Assembly (NCBI GenBank): GCA_910585725.1
Contig: CAJUFA010000008.1
Location: 51,813-115,812, forward strand
Length of the DNA: 64,000 bases
Origin: an uncultured Dorea sp.
GTDB taxonomy: Bacteria > Bacillota > Clostridia > Lachnospirales > Lachnospiraceae
Direction of reading: 5' to 3'
Shown in pieces: positions 54,088-63,577 of this stretch. A program made the position numbers and the translations under genes. Positions within the stretch are counted from its first letter, which is position 1. The number at the start of each line of letters is the position of its first letter. The notes beneath the pieces were generated by a model. It ran no database searches. It was not told the origin of the DNA and saw nothing but the letters and a program-made list of their open reading frames with translations.

Positions 54088-56325
54088 TTACCTGGGTTTT
54101 GTTCCGTTCCCATCTCTCTTAGCCAGCTTAAGACGGTTCAATGAGACCTCTTTCTCCCCTGCCTGAACTCGTATCTCCGCGCCGTCTTCCAATAGATATA
54201 CCTGTTCCACTGCATCGTTCTTACGCAGCTTTATTCCGCGGACTCCAACTGCCCCCTTCTTCTTCCCCGGCGCTTCTTCTGCCGGGAATTTTAAGAAATA
54301 CCCGTCTTTCGTCTGCAGAACGATATTTTGATTCTCGCTTATGACCTGAACGCCGACCACAGAATCCCCTTCCTGAAGCTTCGTAGCGGCAATCGTCCTC
54401 TTTGCTACCTGGAATTCCACGCCGTCTACCTTCTTAATCATTCCCTGTCTGGTTGCAAAGAGAAGTTTCGCATATCGCATCTGCTCCGCGTCGCAGATGT
54501 AGACGATCTCTTCCTGAGTACTGTCGAAATTACTTACATTGTCCACCGGCTGGCCTTTGTCCCGGAATTTTCCGTAGGGCAGGTCCAGTATTTTGATCTG
54601 ATGCATCTTCCCGGTATTCGTAAAAATACATATCTTCCCGGTATTCAAACAGGATATGACATATTTATTCTCAGCATCCGCCGCTTCTTTATTCCGTGCG
54701 TAAGTATTGGTATCAACCGTTCTGGCATAGCCGAACCGATCCATCAGGAAGACGACTTCCTGTTCCTCTACCTTCTTCTCCTCGTAGACGGCTTCCTGTG
54801 CGTTCTCGATCACAGTGCGCCGTTTCCTGGAAAATTCCGCTTTCAGCCTGTCCAGATCTTCGATGATGACGTCCGCCATAGATTCATAATGGTTCAGGAT
54901 ATCTTCATACCGTGCAATTTTCTTAAGCGTCTCGTCATGCTCCTTCATAAGAGCTTCTATCTCCAGGCCGATCAGCTTATAGAGACGCATCTCTAAGATC
55001 GCCGTTGCCTGACGTTCCGTAAACCGGAGCATAGACGCCATCTTCTTCGATATCTTAGTCTTGAATTTGATATTGTCTGTTACGCCGCTCACCAGACATG
55101 CTTTCGCATCCTTCACGGACTGGCTTCCCCGAAGGATCTCAATGATCAGGTCGATCACGTCGCAGGCTTTGATCAGCCCCTCCTGGATCTCTTTCTTATC
55201 CTGCTCCTTATTCAGCAGATTCCTGTACTTTCTGGTTGCCATCTCAAACTGGAAATCCACATGATGTTCGATGATCTTCCTAAGTCCCATGGTTTCCGGT
55301 CTGCCGTTGGCCACCGCAAGCATATTTACCCCAAAGGTGTCCTCCAGACGAGTCTTCCTATAGAGCATATTCTTCAGATTCTCTATATCCGCTCCCCGCT
55401 TGAGTTCGATCACGATCCTGATCCCTTCTTTTGAGGACTGGTTCGAGATATCCACGATATCGTTGGTCTTCTTCGATTCCACCAGAGCGCAGACGTCGTT
55501 TAAGAATTTTCCGATCCCCGCCCCGATCATTGTATAGGGTATCTCCGTGATGACCAGACGCGTCTTGCCCCCCTTCATCTCCTCGACCTCTACCTTGCCC
55601 CGCAGTTTAATCTTACCTGCGCCCGTCTCATAGATCTCCGGAAGGTCGTCTTTATTCACTACGATTCCGCCTGTCGGGAAATCCGGACCTTTGATATACT
55701 TCATCAGTTGTTTCGTACTGATCTCGTCATTCTTCATGTATGCCTTGACCGCGTCGATCACTTCTCCCAGATTATGAGTCGGGATACTGGTCGCCATACC
55801 CACTGCGATTCCTTCCGCCCCGTTGACCAGAAGATTTGGAAGCCTGACCGGAAGCACCTCCGGCTCCTTCTCCGTCTCGTCGAAATTCGGCACGAAATCA
55901 ACGATATCCTTGTCCAGATCCGACAGATAAGCCTCCTGCGTCACCTTCGCAAGCCGCGCCTCCGTATAACGCATGGCCGCCGCCCCGTCTCCTTCGATGG
56001 AGCCGAAGTTTCCATGCCCGTCCACCAGGATCATTCCCTTCTTGAACTCCTGCGCCATGACCACAAGCGCCTCGTAGATAGAGCTGTCTCCGTGAGGGTG
56101 GTATTTACCCATGGTATCTCCCACGATACGGGCGCATTTACGATACGGCCTGTCATAGCGTATCCCCAGCTCATGCATATCATAAAGCGTCCGCCGCTGC
56201 ACCGGCTTAAGACCGTCCCGGACGTCCGGCAGAGCCCGTGCTATGATGACGCTCATGGCATAGTCAATGTATGATTTCTTCATGACATCCGAATACTCGG
56301 TTCTGATAATCTGTGAATCCTGCAT
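54088..56325 (-). CDS. parC: Type IIA topoisomerase subunit A, ParC-like
   Basis: This 745-residue subunit has the catalytic Tyr in AAMRYTEARL and a quinolone-determining stretch HPHGDSSIYEALV with Ser and Glu as in ParC wild types. The C-terminal beta-pinwheel lacks the gyrase box (QRRGGKG); instead the text reads NTYARNKEAADAENKYV, so topoisomerase IV decatenation is more likely than gyrase supercoiling. It is 73 bp after parE with a hairpin between. Confidence 0.88.
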   Translation of the reverse strand: MQDSQIIRTEYSDVMKKSYIDYAMSVIIARALPDVRDGLKPVQRRTLYDMHELGIRYDRPYRKCARIVGDTMGKYHPHGDSSIYEALVVMAQEFKKGMILVDGHGNFGSIEGDGAAAMRYTEARLAKVTQEAYLSDLDKDIVDFVPNFDETEKEPEVLPVRLPNLLVNGAEGIAVGMATSIPTHNLGEVIDAVKAYMKNDEISTKQLMKYIKGPDFPTGGIVVNKDDLPEIYETGAGKIKLRGKVEVEEMKGGKTRLVITEIPYTMIGAGIGKFLNDVCALVESKKTNDIVDISNQSSKEGIRIVIELKRGADIENLKNMLYRKTRLEDTFGVNMLAVANGRPETMGLRKIIEHHVDFQFEMATRKYRNLLNKEQDKKEIQEGLIKACDVIDLIIEILRGSQSVKDAKACLVSGVTDNIKFKTKISKKMASMLRFTERQATAILEMRLYKLIGLEIEALMKEHDETLKKIARYEDILNHYESMADVIIEDLDRLKAEFSRKRRTVIENAQEAVYEEKKVEEQEVVFLMDRFGYARTVDTNTYARNKEAADAENKYVISCLNTGKICIFTNTGKMHQIKILDLPYGKFRDKGQPVDNVSNFDSTQEEIVYICDAEQMRYAKLLFATRQGMIKKVDGVEFQVAKRTIAATKLQEGDSVVGVQVISENQNIVLQTKDGYFLKFPAEEAPGKKKGAVGVRGIKLRKNDAVEQVYLLEDGAEIRVQAGEKEVSLNRLKLAKRDGNGTKPR

Positions 56326-56345
56326 TTTCTTCTCCTCTTTCTAGG

Positions 56346-56385
56346 GCACTCTCAGAAGCTCCTTATACACATATACTGAGAGTGC
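56346..56385. other. Hairpin between parE and parC
   Basis: Ten-base arms GCACTCTCAG/CTGAGAGTGC flank a 20-nt loop, followed by TTTTA on the plus strand. On the minus-strand transcript it has no long T-run, so it is more likely a message-stabilising structure. Confidence 0.5.
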
Positions 56386-56398
56386 TTTTATATTCCCG

Positions 56399-58321
56399 TC
56401 AGATATCCAGCTCTGCTTCCGTGGCATTCTCATAGATGAATGTTCTTCTCGGCGGCACCTCCGTACCCATCAGCATCTCGGTCACGCTGGACGCCATTCT
56501 CGCGTCTTCGATCTCCACCAGCTTCAGAAGACGCGTCTCGGGATTCAGAGTCGTCTCCCACAGCTGCTGCGCGTCCATCTCTCCCAACCCCTTATATCTC
56601 TGCAGGGTAAACGGGCCGTCGTGCGTCTTACGATATCGTTCTAAGGCTTTGTCATCATAGAGATATTCTTCCTCCCCCTTCTTCGGCATCGCCTTATAGA
56701 GCGGAGGCATGGCGATATAAACATGCCCTTCATAGATCAATTCCGGCATAAAACGATAAAACAACGTAAGAAGAAGCGTAGAGATATGCGCCCCGTCCAC
56801 GTCGGCATCCGCCATGATGATGATCTTGTCGTACCGCAGTTTACTTATATCAAAATCATTGCCGTACCCTTCTGAGAAACCGCAGCCAAAGGCGTTGATC
56901 ATCGTCTTTATCTCGGCATTCGCCAGTACCTTGTCTATACTCGCTTTCTCAACATTCAGGATCTTACCCCGGATGGGCAGGATTGCCTGATACATCCGGT
57001 CTCTCGCCGTCTTTGCCGACCCTCCGGCAGAATCTCCCTCCACGATGAAGATCTCGCACTGGCTTGCGTCTCTGCTCTCGCAATTAGCCAGCTTCCCGTT
57101 GCTGTCAAAGGAATATTTCTGTTTGGTCAGAAGATTCGTCTTCGCCCGTTCTTCCGTCTTACGGATCTTCGCCGCTTTCTCCGCGCATCCGATCACCTTC
57201 TTAAGGCTGTCCAGGTTACGGTCGAAAAAACGGATGATCTCGTCGTTCGTCACTTTACTGCACGCCTTGGACGCGTCAGGGTTGTCCAGTTTCGTCTTGG
57301 TCTGTCCTTCAAACCTCGGATCCGGATGTTTGATAGACACGATCGCCGTCATCCCGTTCCTTACGTCCGCTCCGGTAAAATTTGAATCCTTCTCCTTCAA
57401 TATCCCCAATTCTCTGGAATATTGATTGATCACAGTCGTAAAAGTCGTCTTAAATCCGGTCAGATGCGTCCCGCCTTCCGCGTTATAGATATTATTACAG
57501 AACCCAAGGACATTTTCATGAAATTCATTCACATACTGGAACGCGGCCTCTACCTCGATCCCTTCCGCTTCTCCCTTAAAATAAACCGGCTCATGCACCG
57601 GCTCCTTCTTAGAATTCAGATCTTTGATAAATCCCAGAATCCCGTCCGGTTCATGGTAGACGATATGCTCTGTCTCACCGCCTCTTTTATCATCAAATAT
57701 AATCGTTAGCTCCGGATTCAGATAAGCCGTCTCATGCATACGGCTCTTAACTTCCTCCGCCCGGAACTTCGTCTTTTCAAATATCGTGTCATCCGGGAGG
57801 AAATTCACTTTCGTCCCGGTCTTTCTGGTCTTTCCGATCTTTGGAAGCAGCCCGTCCTGAAGCTCGGTCACAGGCTTGCCCCGCTCATACCGGTCCTGAT
57901 GTATGTAACCTTCCCGGCTTATCTCCACATTCATATAAGCAGACAATGCGTTTACAACCGAGGAACCGACTCCATGAAGTCCTCCGCTGGTCTTGTAAGC
58001 CGAATCGTCAAACTTACCGCCCGCGTGAAGGGTCGTATAGACCACTCTGGCCGCCGATACTCCCGCGGCATGCAGACCGACCGGTACGCCGCGTCCGTTA
58101 TCCGCTACCGTAGCCGAACCATCTTTCTCAAGAATCACATGGATCTCCGTACAGAAACCGGCCAGATGCTCATCCACCGCGTTATCCACGATCTCGTAGA
58201 TCAGATGATTCAGGCCCTTCGTCGATACGCTTCCGATATACATCCCCGGTCTCTTTCTTACCGCTTCAAGTCCTTCCAATATGGCGATACTGTCCGCATC
58301 ATACGTATTATTCTTAGCCAT
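56399..58321 (-). CDS. parE: Type IIA topoisomerase subunit B, ParE-like
   Basis: This 640-residue GHKL ATPase subunit has IVDNAVDEHLAG, DNGRGVPVG, GGLHGVGSSVVNALS, the Toprim EGDSAGGSAKTARDR and DADVDGAHI. It ends FIYENATEAELDI. It precedes parC in the usual order. Separate gyrBA genes are expected near the origin but are not in the window. Confidence 0.92.
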   Translation of the reverse strand: MAKNNTYDADSIAILEGLEAVRKRPGMYIGSVSTKGLNHLIYEIVDNAVDEHLAGFCTEIHVILEKDGSATVADNGRGVPVGLHAAGVSAARVVYTTLHAGGKFDDSAYKTSGGLHGVGSSVVNALSAYMNVEISREGYIHQDRYERGKPVTELQDGLLPKIGKTRKTGTKVNFLPDDTIFEKTKFRAEEVKSRMHETAYLNPELTIIFDDKRGGETEHIVYHEPDGILGFIKDLNSKKEPVHEPVYFKGEAEGIEVEAAFQYVNEFHENVLGFCNNIYNAEGGTHLTGFKTTFTTVINQYSRELGILKEKDSNFTGADVRNGMTAIVSIKHPDPRFEGQTKTKLDNPDASKACSKVTNDEIIRFFDRNLDSLKKVIGCAEKAAKIRKTEERAKTNLLTKQKYSFDSNGKLANCESRDASQCEIFIVEGDSAGGSAKTARDRMYQAILPIRGKILNVEKASIDKVLANAEIKTMINAFGCGFSEGYGNDFDISKLRYDKIIIMADADVDGAHISTLLLTLFYRFMPELIYEGHVYIAMPPLYKAMPKKGEEEYLYDDKALERYRKTHDGPFTLQRYKGLGEMDAQQLWETTLNPETRLLKLVEIEDARMASSVTEMLMGTEVPPRRTFIYENATEAELDI

Positions 58322-58406
58322 TTCTCATAATTCCTTTCCAAATGTGCTGACCACATGATAACTCACCCTATCTTAGCACAAAATGTAGTCTGATTCAAAT
58401 ACATTT

Positions 58407-59594
58407 TTAAGGCGCTAAAACCGTATGTAGTGTATCCGCCAGTACTTCCATCGCATTGCGCATCTCTTCCACCGTATTTGTCTGGGCTCCGGCTTCAATC
58501 AGAAGAGTCTTCGGCTTCACATGCATATTATACCGGTACCCCCGCAGATAGATATGTCTGGTAAACCCCGGATACTTATTGACCGCCGCAATCTGCATCT
58601 GAAGAGAAAACGCCAGATTATCTTCAATATATGGATTTGCCAGATAACCTATATTGCCGTTCGCCCGAGTTCTGCTAAGACCGTTGAAGAACATGATCTG
58701 GGCGGTAGGTTTTCCGTTCACATCCGTCACCAGATGCGTTCCTTCCCCCACGCCGTCCCGATGAAGATCGATCACTACCTCAATACTCGGGTTCTTACTC
58801 AGGATCTCCTGTATCTCCGGTTCCGCCAACTCATAAGCCATGCTGCGATCCAGCTTTCCGTCTACCAGATCATAGACTCCCTTATGATGAAGCGTCGGAA
58901 TATCATACGCGTCGTTCAAAAGCTCTGTAAGATAATCTCCCATTCCGAGAATCGTCGTACCGGTGTCTCCGGCTGTCGAATCGGCGAAAGCCTCCTGCGA
59001 ATGTGTATGATAAATCAATACTTTCGGTCCCTCAACGGTCATATCAAGGCTCATATCCTTTCCCATAAGCTTCTCGGCATTCAGCAAGTCCGGATCTGCC
59101 ATCGTATTCGAGTCAACCGTATAGAAGGTTCCCAACAGATATTCATAATTCATAAGCTTCTCCATAGAAGTGTCGATCTGTGTTCCGGAGGTTTGTATCA
59201 CCTCCTCTGCCTGGCCGTCTTCCGTAACAAGATTACCGTTCTCATCTACCATATTTTCATCGTTTGCCTGGCTTTCAAGAATCATCTGATAGGTCTCCCG
59301 GTCTTCCACGTCTGTATAAGAAGCCGATTTTTCTTCCATATACATTCCGACGGGGATCATTTCCATTACCTTTTGTACCAACCAGGTTTCCAGGTCCCTT
59401 TTGTTTCCTTCTTCCAGATACGAAAATCCCGGGAGATAAGTTCTTTGGGAGTACCTGAGCAGTATCCGGCTAATCCTGTCCTGATTATTCTCCCCTCTTT
59501 CTATATGTACAGGCACATGCATACAGGCATACGCTATCAGTATGCCTGTAATGACCCCAATCATAATCCGGCTGATCCGTTTTCCGCTCTCCAC
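58407..59594 (-). CDS. spoIIP: Stage II sporulation protein P
   Basis: The likely start is GTG at 59594 (GGAG eight bases upstream), which puts one membrane segment (ISRIMIGVITGILIAYACMH) at the N terminus and gives 395 residues. The hydrolase domain shows VLIYHTHSQEAF, VVIDLHRDGVGEG and LLIEAGAQTNTVEE. SpoIIP is an amidase/endopeptidase of the engulfment machine with SpoIID and SpoIIM. An upstream ATG at 59657 would overlap gpr by 32 bp. Confidence 0.93.
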   Translation of the reverse strand: MESGKRISRIMIGVITGILIAYACMHVPVHIERGENNQDRISRILLRYSQRTYLPGFSYLEEGNKRDLETWLVQKVMEMIPVGMYMEEKSASYTDVEDRETYQMILESQANDENMVDENGNLVTEDGQAEEVIQTSGTQIDTSMEKLMNYEYLLGTFYTVDSNTMADPDLLNAEKLMGKDMSLDMTVEGPKVLIYHTHSQEAFADSTAGDTGTTILGMGDYLTELLNDAYDIPTLHHKGVYDLVDGKLDRSMAYELAEPEIQEILSKNPSIEVVIDLHRDGVGEGTHLVTDVNGKPTAQIMFFNGLSRTRANGNIGYLANPYIEDNLAFSLQMQIAAVNKYPGFTRHIYLRGYRYNMHVKPKTLLIEAGAQTNTVEEMRNAMEVLADTLHTVLAP

Positions 59595-59625
59595 AACACC
59601 ACTCCAACCATATAATTCTTTAACA

Positions 59626-60615
59626 CTATATGACGCCCATTTCCCGATTATGTGCATGTCCCTTTGAAAACAACATATTCAGTGCTTCCGATATCGTATA
59701 GCTGATCCGCTTAACCGTTTCGTCAATATCCTTGGGAGTCACGAACAGTCCGTTCAGATGGGGGGAGATCAGTTCTTTTACCAACTCGTATTTTTCAGCG
59801 GCATTGTACCCTTGCATGACTACGCCGACTCCACGAAGCGTCTCTGAACTTTCTAATGCAAGAATCAGATTCTCCATCGTATCATTGACGATCGTAGCGG
59901 CGTCTACGACGGTCGGAACCCCGATTGCAATCACCGGGACTCCCACAGTATCTCTGGTAATCGCATTCCTGTGATTTCCGACGCCTGATCCGGGATTGAT
60001 CCCCGTATCTGTAATCTGAATGGTACGGTTCAGACGCTTCGAACTCCTGGCCGCCAGGGCGTCCACCGCAATAATCATGTCCGGCTTCGTCTCTTGTACG
60101 ATCGCTTTGACGATCTCCACCGTCTCCATACCGGTCTGTGCCATAACCCCCGGGACGATAGCGCTCACCAGACGCACATCCTCCTCTCCCATGGCGTATT
60201 TCCCATACTCTTTCACGATATGTCGGGTAATATTCAGATTATCCACTACGTAGGGACCCAGCGCGTCCGGCGTAACCTTCCGGTTTCCAAGGCCCACCAC
60301 CAGGATTGAATAATCCTCCTTATCCTTCTCGACAAACCGTTCCAGGAACTTCGCCAGCTCCTTGGAGATCTCGTCATGGTAATCCTCATCCGGAACCGAC
60401 ATATTCGGCGCCTCCATGGTAATGTATGTGCCCACCGGCTTCCGCATCACCTTCGCTCCATTCTCGGTCTCAATCCTGACCGTCGTCACCTTTATCTCCC
60501 TCTCTTCGTCGTAATCCTCTTTCAGGGAAACCCCCTGAACCTCCACATTGTCCGATTCAAACCGCTCTTTGTCCTCCAGAGCAAGGTCGGTTCTGATGCT
60601 ATATTTCTCAATCAT
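59626..60615 (-). CDS. gpr: Spore germination protease
   Basis: From the ATG at 60615 (GAGG upstream) the protein has 329 residues and begins MIEKYSIRTDLALE, containing the short propeptide. Core motifs are VVGLGNRKVTPDALGP, IVPGVMAQTGMET, IIAVDALAARSSKRLN and INPGSGVGNHRNAI. Gpr degrades small acid-soluble proteins on germination. It is directly upstream of spoIIP, as in many clostridia and bacilli. Confidence 0.95.
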   Translation of the reverse strand: MIEKYSIRTDLALEDKERFESDNVEVQGVSLKEDYDEEREIKVTTVRIETENGAKVMRKPVGTYITMEAPNMSVPDEDYHDEISKELAKFLERFVEKDKEDYSILVVGLGNRKVTPDALGPYVVDNLNITRHIVKEYGKYAMGEEDVRLVSAIVPGVMAQTGMETVEIVKAIVQETKPDMIIAVDALAARSSKRLNRTIQITDTGINPGSGVGNHRNAITRDTVGVPVIAIGVPTVVDAATIVNDTMENLILALESSETLRGVGVVMQGYNAAEKYELVKELISPHLNGLFVTPKDIDETVKRISYTISEALNMLFSKGHAHNREMGVI

Positions 60616-60678
60616 CCCAAACATCCTCACTTTAATCGTATTTAATTCTATTTTTTACAATATTTTGAGAAATATGTA

Positions 60679-60707
60679 TTGACAGAACCCAATACTTGCC
60701 CTAAAAT
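60679..60707 (+). promoter_or_regulatory. Predicted sigma-A promoter of rpsT
   Basis: TTGACA (60679-60684) and TAAAAT (60702-60707) are 17 bp apart on the plus strand. Confidence 0.85.
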
Positions 60708-60720
60708 AAATTCGTATGTT

Positions 60721-60751
60721 TCGTTAGAACGTCCGTGTCCGGCTCTAACGA
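60721..60751 (+). promoter_or_regulatory. Hairpin in the rpsT leader
   Basis: Eight-base arms TCGTTAGA/TCTAACGA around a 15-nt loop lie at the start of the rpsT transcript; a smaller TCGAT/ATCGA pair follows before the ribosome binding site. It may be a site for autoregulation by S20. Confidence 0.45.
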
Positions 60752-60803
60752 AGTCAGAATCGATACTAATGAATCGAAATATAAGATATTGGAGGTGGAC
60801 AAA

Positions 60804-61067
60804 TTGGCTAATATCAAATCTGCAAAGAAGAGAATCTTAGTGAACGAAACAAAAGCTGCAAGAAATAAAGCAATTAAGTCTAAGGTAAAAACTTGCGTGA
60901 AGAAAGTAGAAGCTGCCGTCGCTAACAAAGACGCAGAAACAGCTGCTGCTGCTCTGAAAATCGCGACTGTTGAGATCAACAAAGCAGGAAGCAAGGGCGT
61001 TTATCACAAGAATACCTGTTCAAGAAAGATTTCCCGTCTGGCAAAAGCCGTAAATGGGATTGCTTAA
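60804..61067 (+). CDS. rpsT: 30S ribosomal protein S20
   Basis: TTG at 60804, preceded by GGAGGTGG at 5-nt spacing, starts an 87-residue basic protein (LANIKSAKKRILVNETK, then AVNGIA at the end). The upstream codons in the same frame are leader sequence. S20 binds 16S rRNA early in 30S assembly. Convergent with the AAA-ATPase gene, with a shared terminator. Confidence 0.97.
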   Translation: MANIKSAKKRILVNETKAARNKAIKSKVKTCVKKVEAAVANKDAETAAAALKIATVEINKAGSKGVYHKNTCSRKISRLAKAVNGIA

Positions 61068-61097
61068 TGAAGCGGTTTATTGCGAACAATAGATGTT

Positions 61098-61132
61098 AAA
61101 AAAACAGCCATACCGTCAGTGGCTGTTTTTTT
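61098..61132. terminator. Bidirectional terminator between rpsT and the AAA-ATPase gene
   Basis: A 7-bp ACAGCCA/TGGCTGT stem with a 9-nt loop is flanked by A- and T-runs on both strands. Confidence 0.88.
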
Positions 61133-61138
61133 ATGTTT

Positions 61139-62719
61139 TTATACGACAACTTCTAATATCCACTTTCCATTACAGGTATTTTCTGATATTCCTGTTTCTT
61201 TACTCTGATTGAAATTAAATGTCAGTAGATATCCTCGGTCCTGCCGATATTGTTCAAGATACCCCGCAAGCTGAATCCGTCCCTCATGCTGATACTGCTT
61301 CCCCCGCCACAATTTTAATTCGATTATAAACTGCTGCCCTTTATAGTCAACAATTACATCTGTCCTCGTCTTATCGCGGGTCTGGGCCTCAATATAATAA
61401 TTCCCCGCACCGTTGATAATCGGCCGAAGAAACATCAGAAAAATCCTCCTGCCTTCTTCCTCCAGGAACTTTTCATCTGCATCAGCAAATACACTTTCAA
61501 AATATTCATAGAATTTTTTCATTACAAGCTCCATCTGAAGCATTCCACGAAAGACAAACTGATTCCTCACAAAATCCGGGTCTGATCGATTATCAGAATT
61601 GCTCTCTTCCTCCGATAAGAAAAAATTATACAGCTTTGTTTCAAAAATACGATTCGCGACACATACGGCCTGATCCTGTTCTTTCAAAAAACCAAACATG
61701 ATACCTAATTGAATCACCTGGGCATCCGTTTCAAAAGTATATCTTCTTCCCTTAAAAAGTATATTTTTCAACATTGTACTCAACCGGGGATATTCATAGA
61801 GATGCTTAATCATGTCGTCAAACAATGTATTAGGTTCTCTTAAAATAATTCGAACAGCCTCCAGTATGCCGTTTTTTGACCATGCCGTTTTTACATCCGG
61901 GCAAGACGCTCCTCCTGCAACCTGCTCATCTATCAGTTGACAGATTCTGGATACCAGATACGGATATCCAGACGTATATTCATAGATCATCCGGCTGACG
62001 AAATCTATATCCATATCCGTATGGCGGTCTTCCTCATACGTCTTTAGCATAGATGCAATCTCTTTTGCAGTAAAACTCATATCCACACGAAAATCCGCCG
62101 CTATATTCCACGGACTGTTATTCTTTCCTTCTTCCCCCGGATGCAGTTTCAGTTTAAGATTTTTAATATCATAGACACCCGCCAGAATGACTGACTGAAA
62201 GGTAACGTCCTTCCCGGCTAACTGCTTCTGATATTTTTCCCGCAAAACGCTCAGAAATGACAGGAAAATCTGATTATCCGAACTCTTATCAACCTCGTCG
62301 ATCATCAGAATAATTTTCTTTGAAGATTTCCTGCATAGACTGCTGATCTTTAATCCCAGCTCCCTCATAGGAAATCTTTCCGAAATGGGACTGTTCCACT
62401 CATTCAAAATCTTCTGAGAGATCTCCTGCAGCATCAGCGCATCGCCGATATCCATAACAAAGCCCTCCACAAAATTTAATGGAGACTCAAAATATTCATC
62501 TGCCGATTCAAAACTTAAATGAAGAACAATATAATGCTCCTTCAATTTCTCCTCCAACAGATACAATGTCGTAGTTTTCCCATATTGCCTTGCCTGATTG
62601 ATGGTAAAATAACTTCCGCACTGGATATAATCTGTAATTATGGTCTGAATCTTCTCTGAAGTGTCAACCATATAATGGCTTCTCCGGTCACAGTTGCCCG
62701 TCACTTGAAATCGTCTCAT
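61139..62719 (-). CDS. AAA-like ATPase with C-terminal PD-(D/E)XK nuclease-like domain
   Basis: This 526-residue protein begins MRRFQVTGNCDRRSHYMVD, with a Walker A-like INQARQYGKTTTL (about 42-54), Walker B IILMIDEVDKSS and a winged-helix middle (YTSGYPYLVSRICQLID). The C terminus has TDVIVDYKGQQFIIELKLW and LAGYLEQY, the D...ExK pattern of PD-(D/E)XK proteins. Such AAA_35-type proteins are abundant in gut anaerobes and of unknown role, possibly mobile or defensive. It has its own promoter and lies where ftsX would be expected. Confidence 0.8.
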   Translation of the reverse strand: MRRFQVTGNCDRRSHYMVDTSEKIQTIITDYIQCGSYFTINQARQYGKTTTLYLLEEKLKEHYIVLHLSFESADEYFESPLNFVEGFVMDIGDALMLQEISQKILNEWNSPISERFPMRELGLKISSLCRKSSKKIILMIDEVDKSSDNQIFLSFLSVLREKYQKQLAGKDVTFQSVILAGVYDIKNLKLKLHPGEEGKNNSPWNIAADFRVDMSFTAKEIASMLKTYEEDRHTDMDIDFVSRMIYEYTSGYPYLVSRICQLIDEQVAGGASCPDVKTAWSKNGILEAVRIILREPNTLFDDMIKHLYEYPRLSTMLKNILFKGRRYTFETDAQVIQLGIMFGFLKEQDQAVCVANRIFETKLYNFFLSEEESNSDNRSDPDFVRNQFVFRGMLQMELVMKKFYEYFESVFADADEKFLEEEGRRIFLMFLRPIINGAGNYYIEAQTRDKTRTDVIVDYKGQQFIIELKLWRGKQYQHEGRIQLAGYLEQYRQDRGYLLTFNFNQSKETGISENTCNGKWILEVVV

Positions 62720-62737
62720 GACACACCGCCTTTTCGG

Positions 62738-62754
62738 AATCAGGATCCCTGATT
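62738..62754. other. Small perfect inverted repeat in the leader of the AAA-ATPase gene
   Basis: Seven-base arms AATCAGG/CCTGATT with a 3-nt centre lie about 20 bp upstream of the start, between promoter and ribosome binding site; it could be an operator or leader hairpin. Confidence 0.4.
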
Positions 62755-62783
62755 TCTTTGAAATTTATGTCTGTACAAAGTAT

Positions 62784-62812
62784 ATTTTACTAAATTTACT
62801 TATAATACGCAA
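62784..62812 (-). promoter_or_regulatory. Predicted promoter of the AAA-ATPase gene
   Basis: On the minus strand TTGCGT (62807-62812) and TAAAAT (62784-62789) are 17 bp apart. Confidence 0.55.
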
Positions 62813-62846
62813 CATCATAAATTTTTGACATACTTAATATGAAATT

Positions 62847-63542
62847 TTAAGAAGTAAAGCTGGTGCAGCCTTTGTATAATCCGGATCCCATGCAAGAACA
62901 ATTTTCACGCTGTGTAAGCTCCAGCCTGCGATGTCTAAGCCTCTCTACCTGAGAAAGATCATGAGTAGCCACAAGGACGGTCATGCCTCTCTTATGAATC
63001 ATCTCAAACAGATCCATCACTTCTGCCGAGGAATCCGGATCCAGATTCCCGGTGGGTTCGTCAGCCAGCAGAATCGCAGGATCATTCATAAGCGCTCTTG
63101 CAAGCACAGTCTTTTGTTTTTCTCCTCCTGAGAGCTGCCCGGGGTAACGCTTATGCAGCCTTGTAAGACCCAGGAGGTTCAGGATGGACGCCACTCTCCG
63201 GCTCGTATCCTTTCTGCAGCCGTATATCACTTCCCTCGCAAAGGCAAGATTCTCGAACACCGTCCTGTCCTCCAAAAGCTTCATATCCTGGAACACAATT
63301 CCAAGGTTCCTTCTGTAGACGGGAACATCCCTTCTCTTCATCTTAGAAAGGTCCTTCCCGTCCACGAGGATCCGCCCCTTCGTCACATCCGTTTCTTTCG
63401 TTAAGAGCTTGATCAGCGTCGATTTTCCGGAACCGCTCTCTCCGGTTACAAACAGAAATTCTCCATGCTCTACATGGAGAGAGAACTTCTCGAAAACTAC
63501 CGATGAGGTATAATTCTTTGTTACATTGTCCAGAATAATCAT
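62847..63542 (-). CDS. ftsE: Cell-division ABC ATPase FtsE, abnormal C terminus
   Basis: This 231-residue ATPase has Walker A TGESGSGKST, QDMKLLEDRTVFENLAF, signature LSGGEKQKTVLARAL and Walker B ILLADEPTGNLD, as in FtsE. After VATHD the sequence departs from the usual ending and finishes in a Cys-rich tail (ENCSCMGSGLYKGC). No ftsX follows. FtsE normally works with the membrane protein FtsX to activate septal hydrolases, so this copy may be compromised or use an FtsX encoded elsewhere. Confidence 0.88.
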   Translation of the reverse strand: MIILDNVTKNYTSSVVFEKFSLHVEHGEFLFVTGESGSGKSTLIKLLTKETDVTKGRILVDGKDLSKMKRRDVPVYRRNLGIVFQDMKLLEDRTVFENLAFAREVIYGCRKDTSRRVASILNLLGLTRLHKRYPGQLSGGEKQKTVLARALMNDPAILLADEPTGNLDPDSSAEVMDLFEMIHKRGMTVLVATHDLSQVERLRHRRLELTQRENCSCMGSGLYKGCTSFTS

Positions 63543-63577
63543 GCTGCCACCTCGGAATCCTTTCTATACTTGAAAAA

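Noticed and set aside
54088..58321. gyrA-gyrB pair
   Set aside because: The A subunit lacks the gyrase box and has the ParC-like Ser/Glu pair, so a topoisomerase IV pair is more likely.
62847..62895. FtsE tail CSCMGSGLYKGC resembling a SEC-C zinc motif
   Set aside because: Spacing and residues differ from the CxCGSGxKxKxCC pattern; more likely chance from a foreign or shifted frame.
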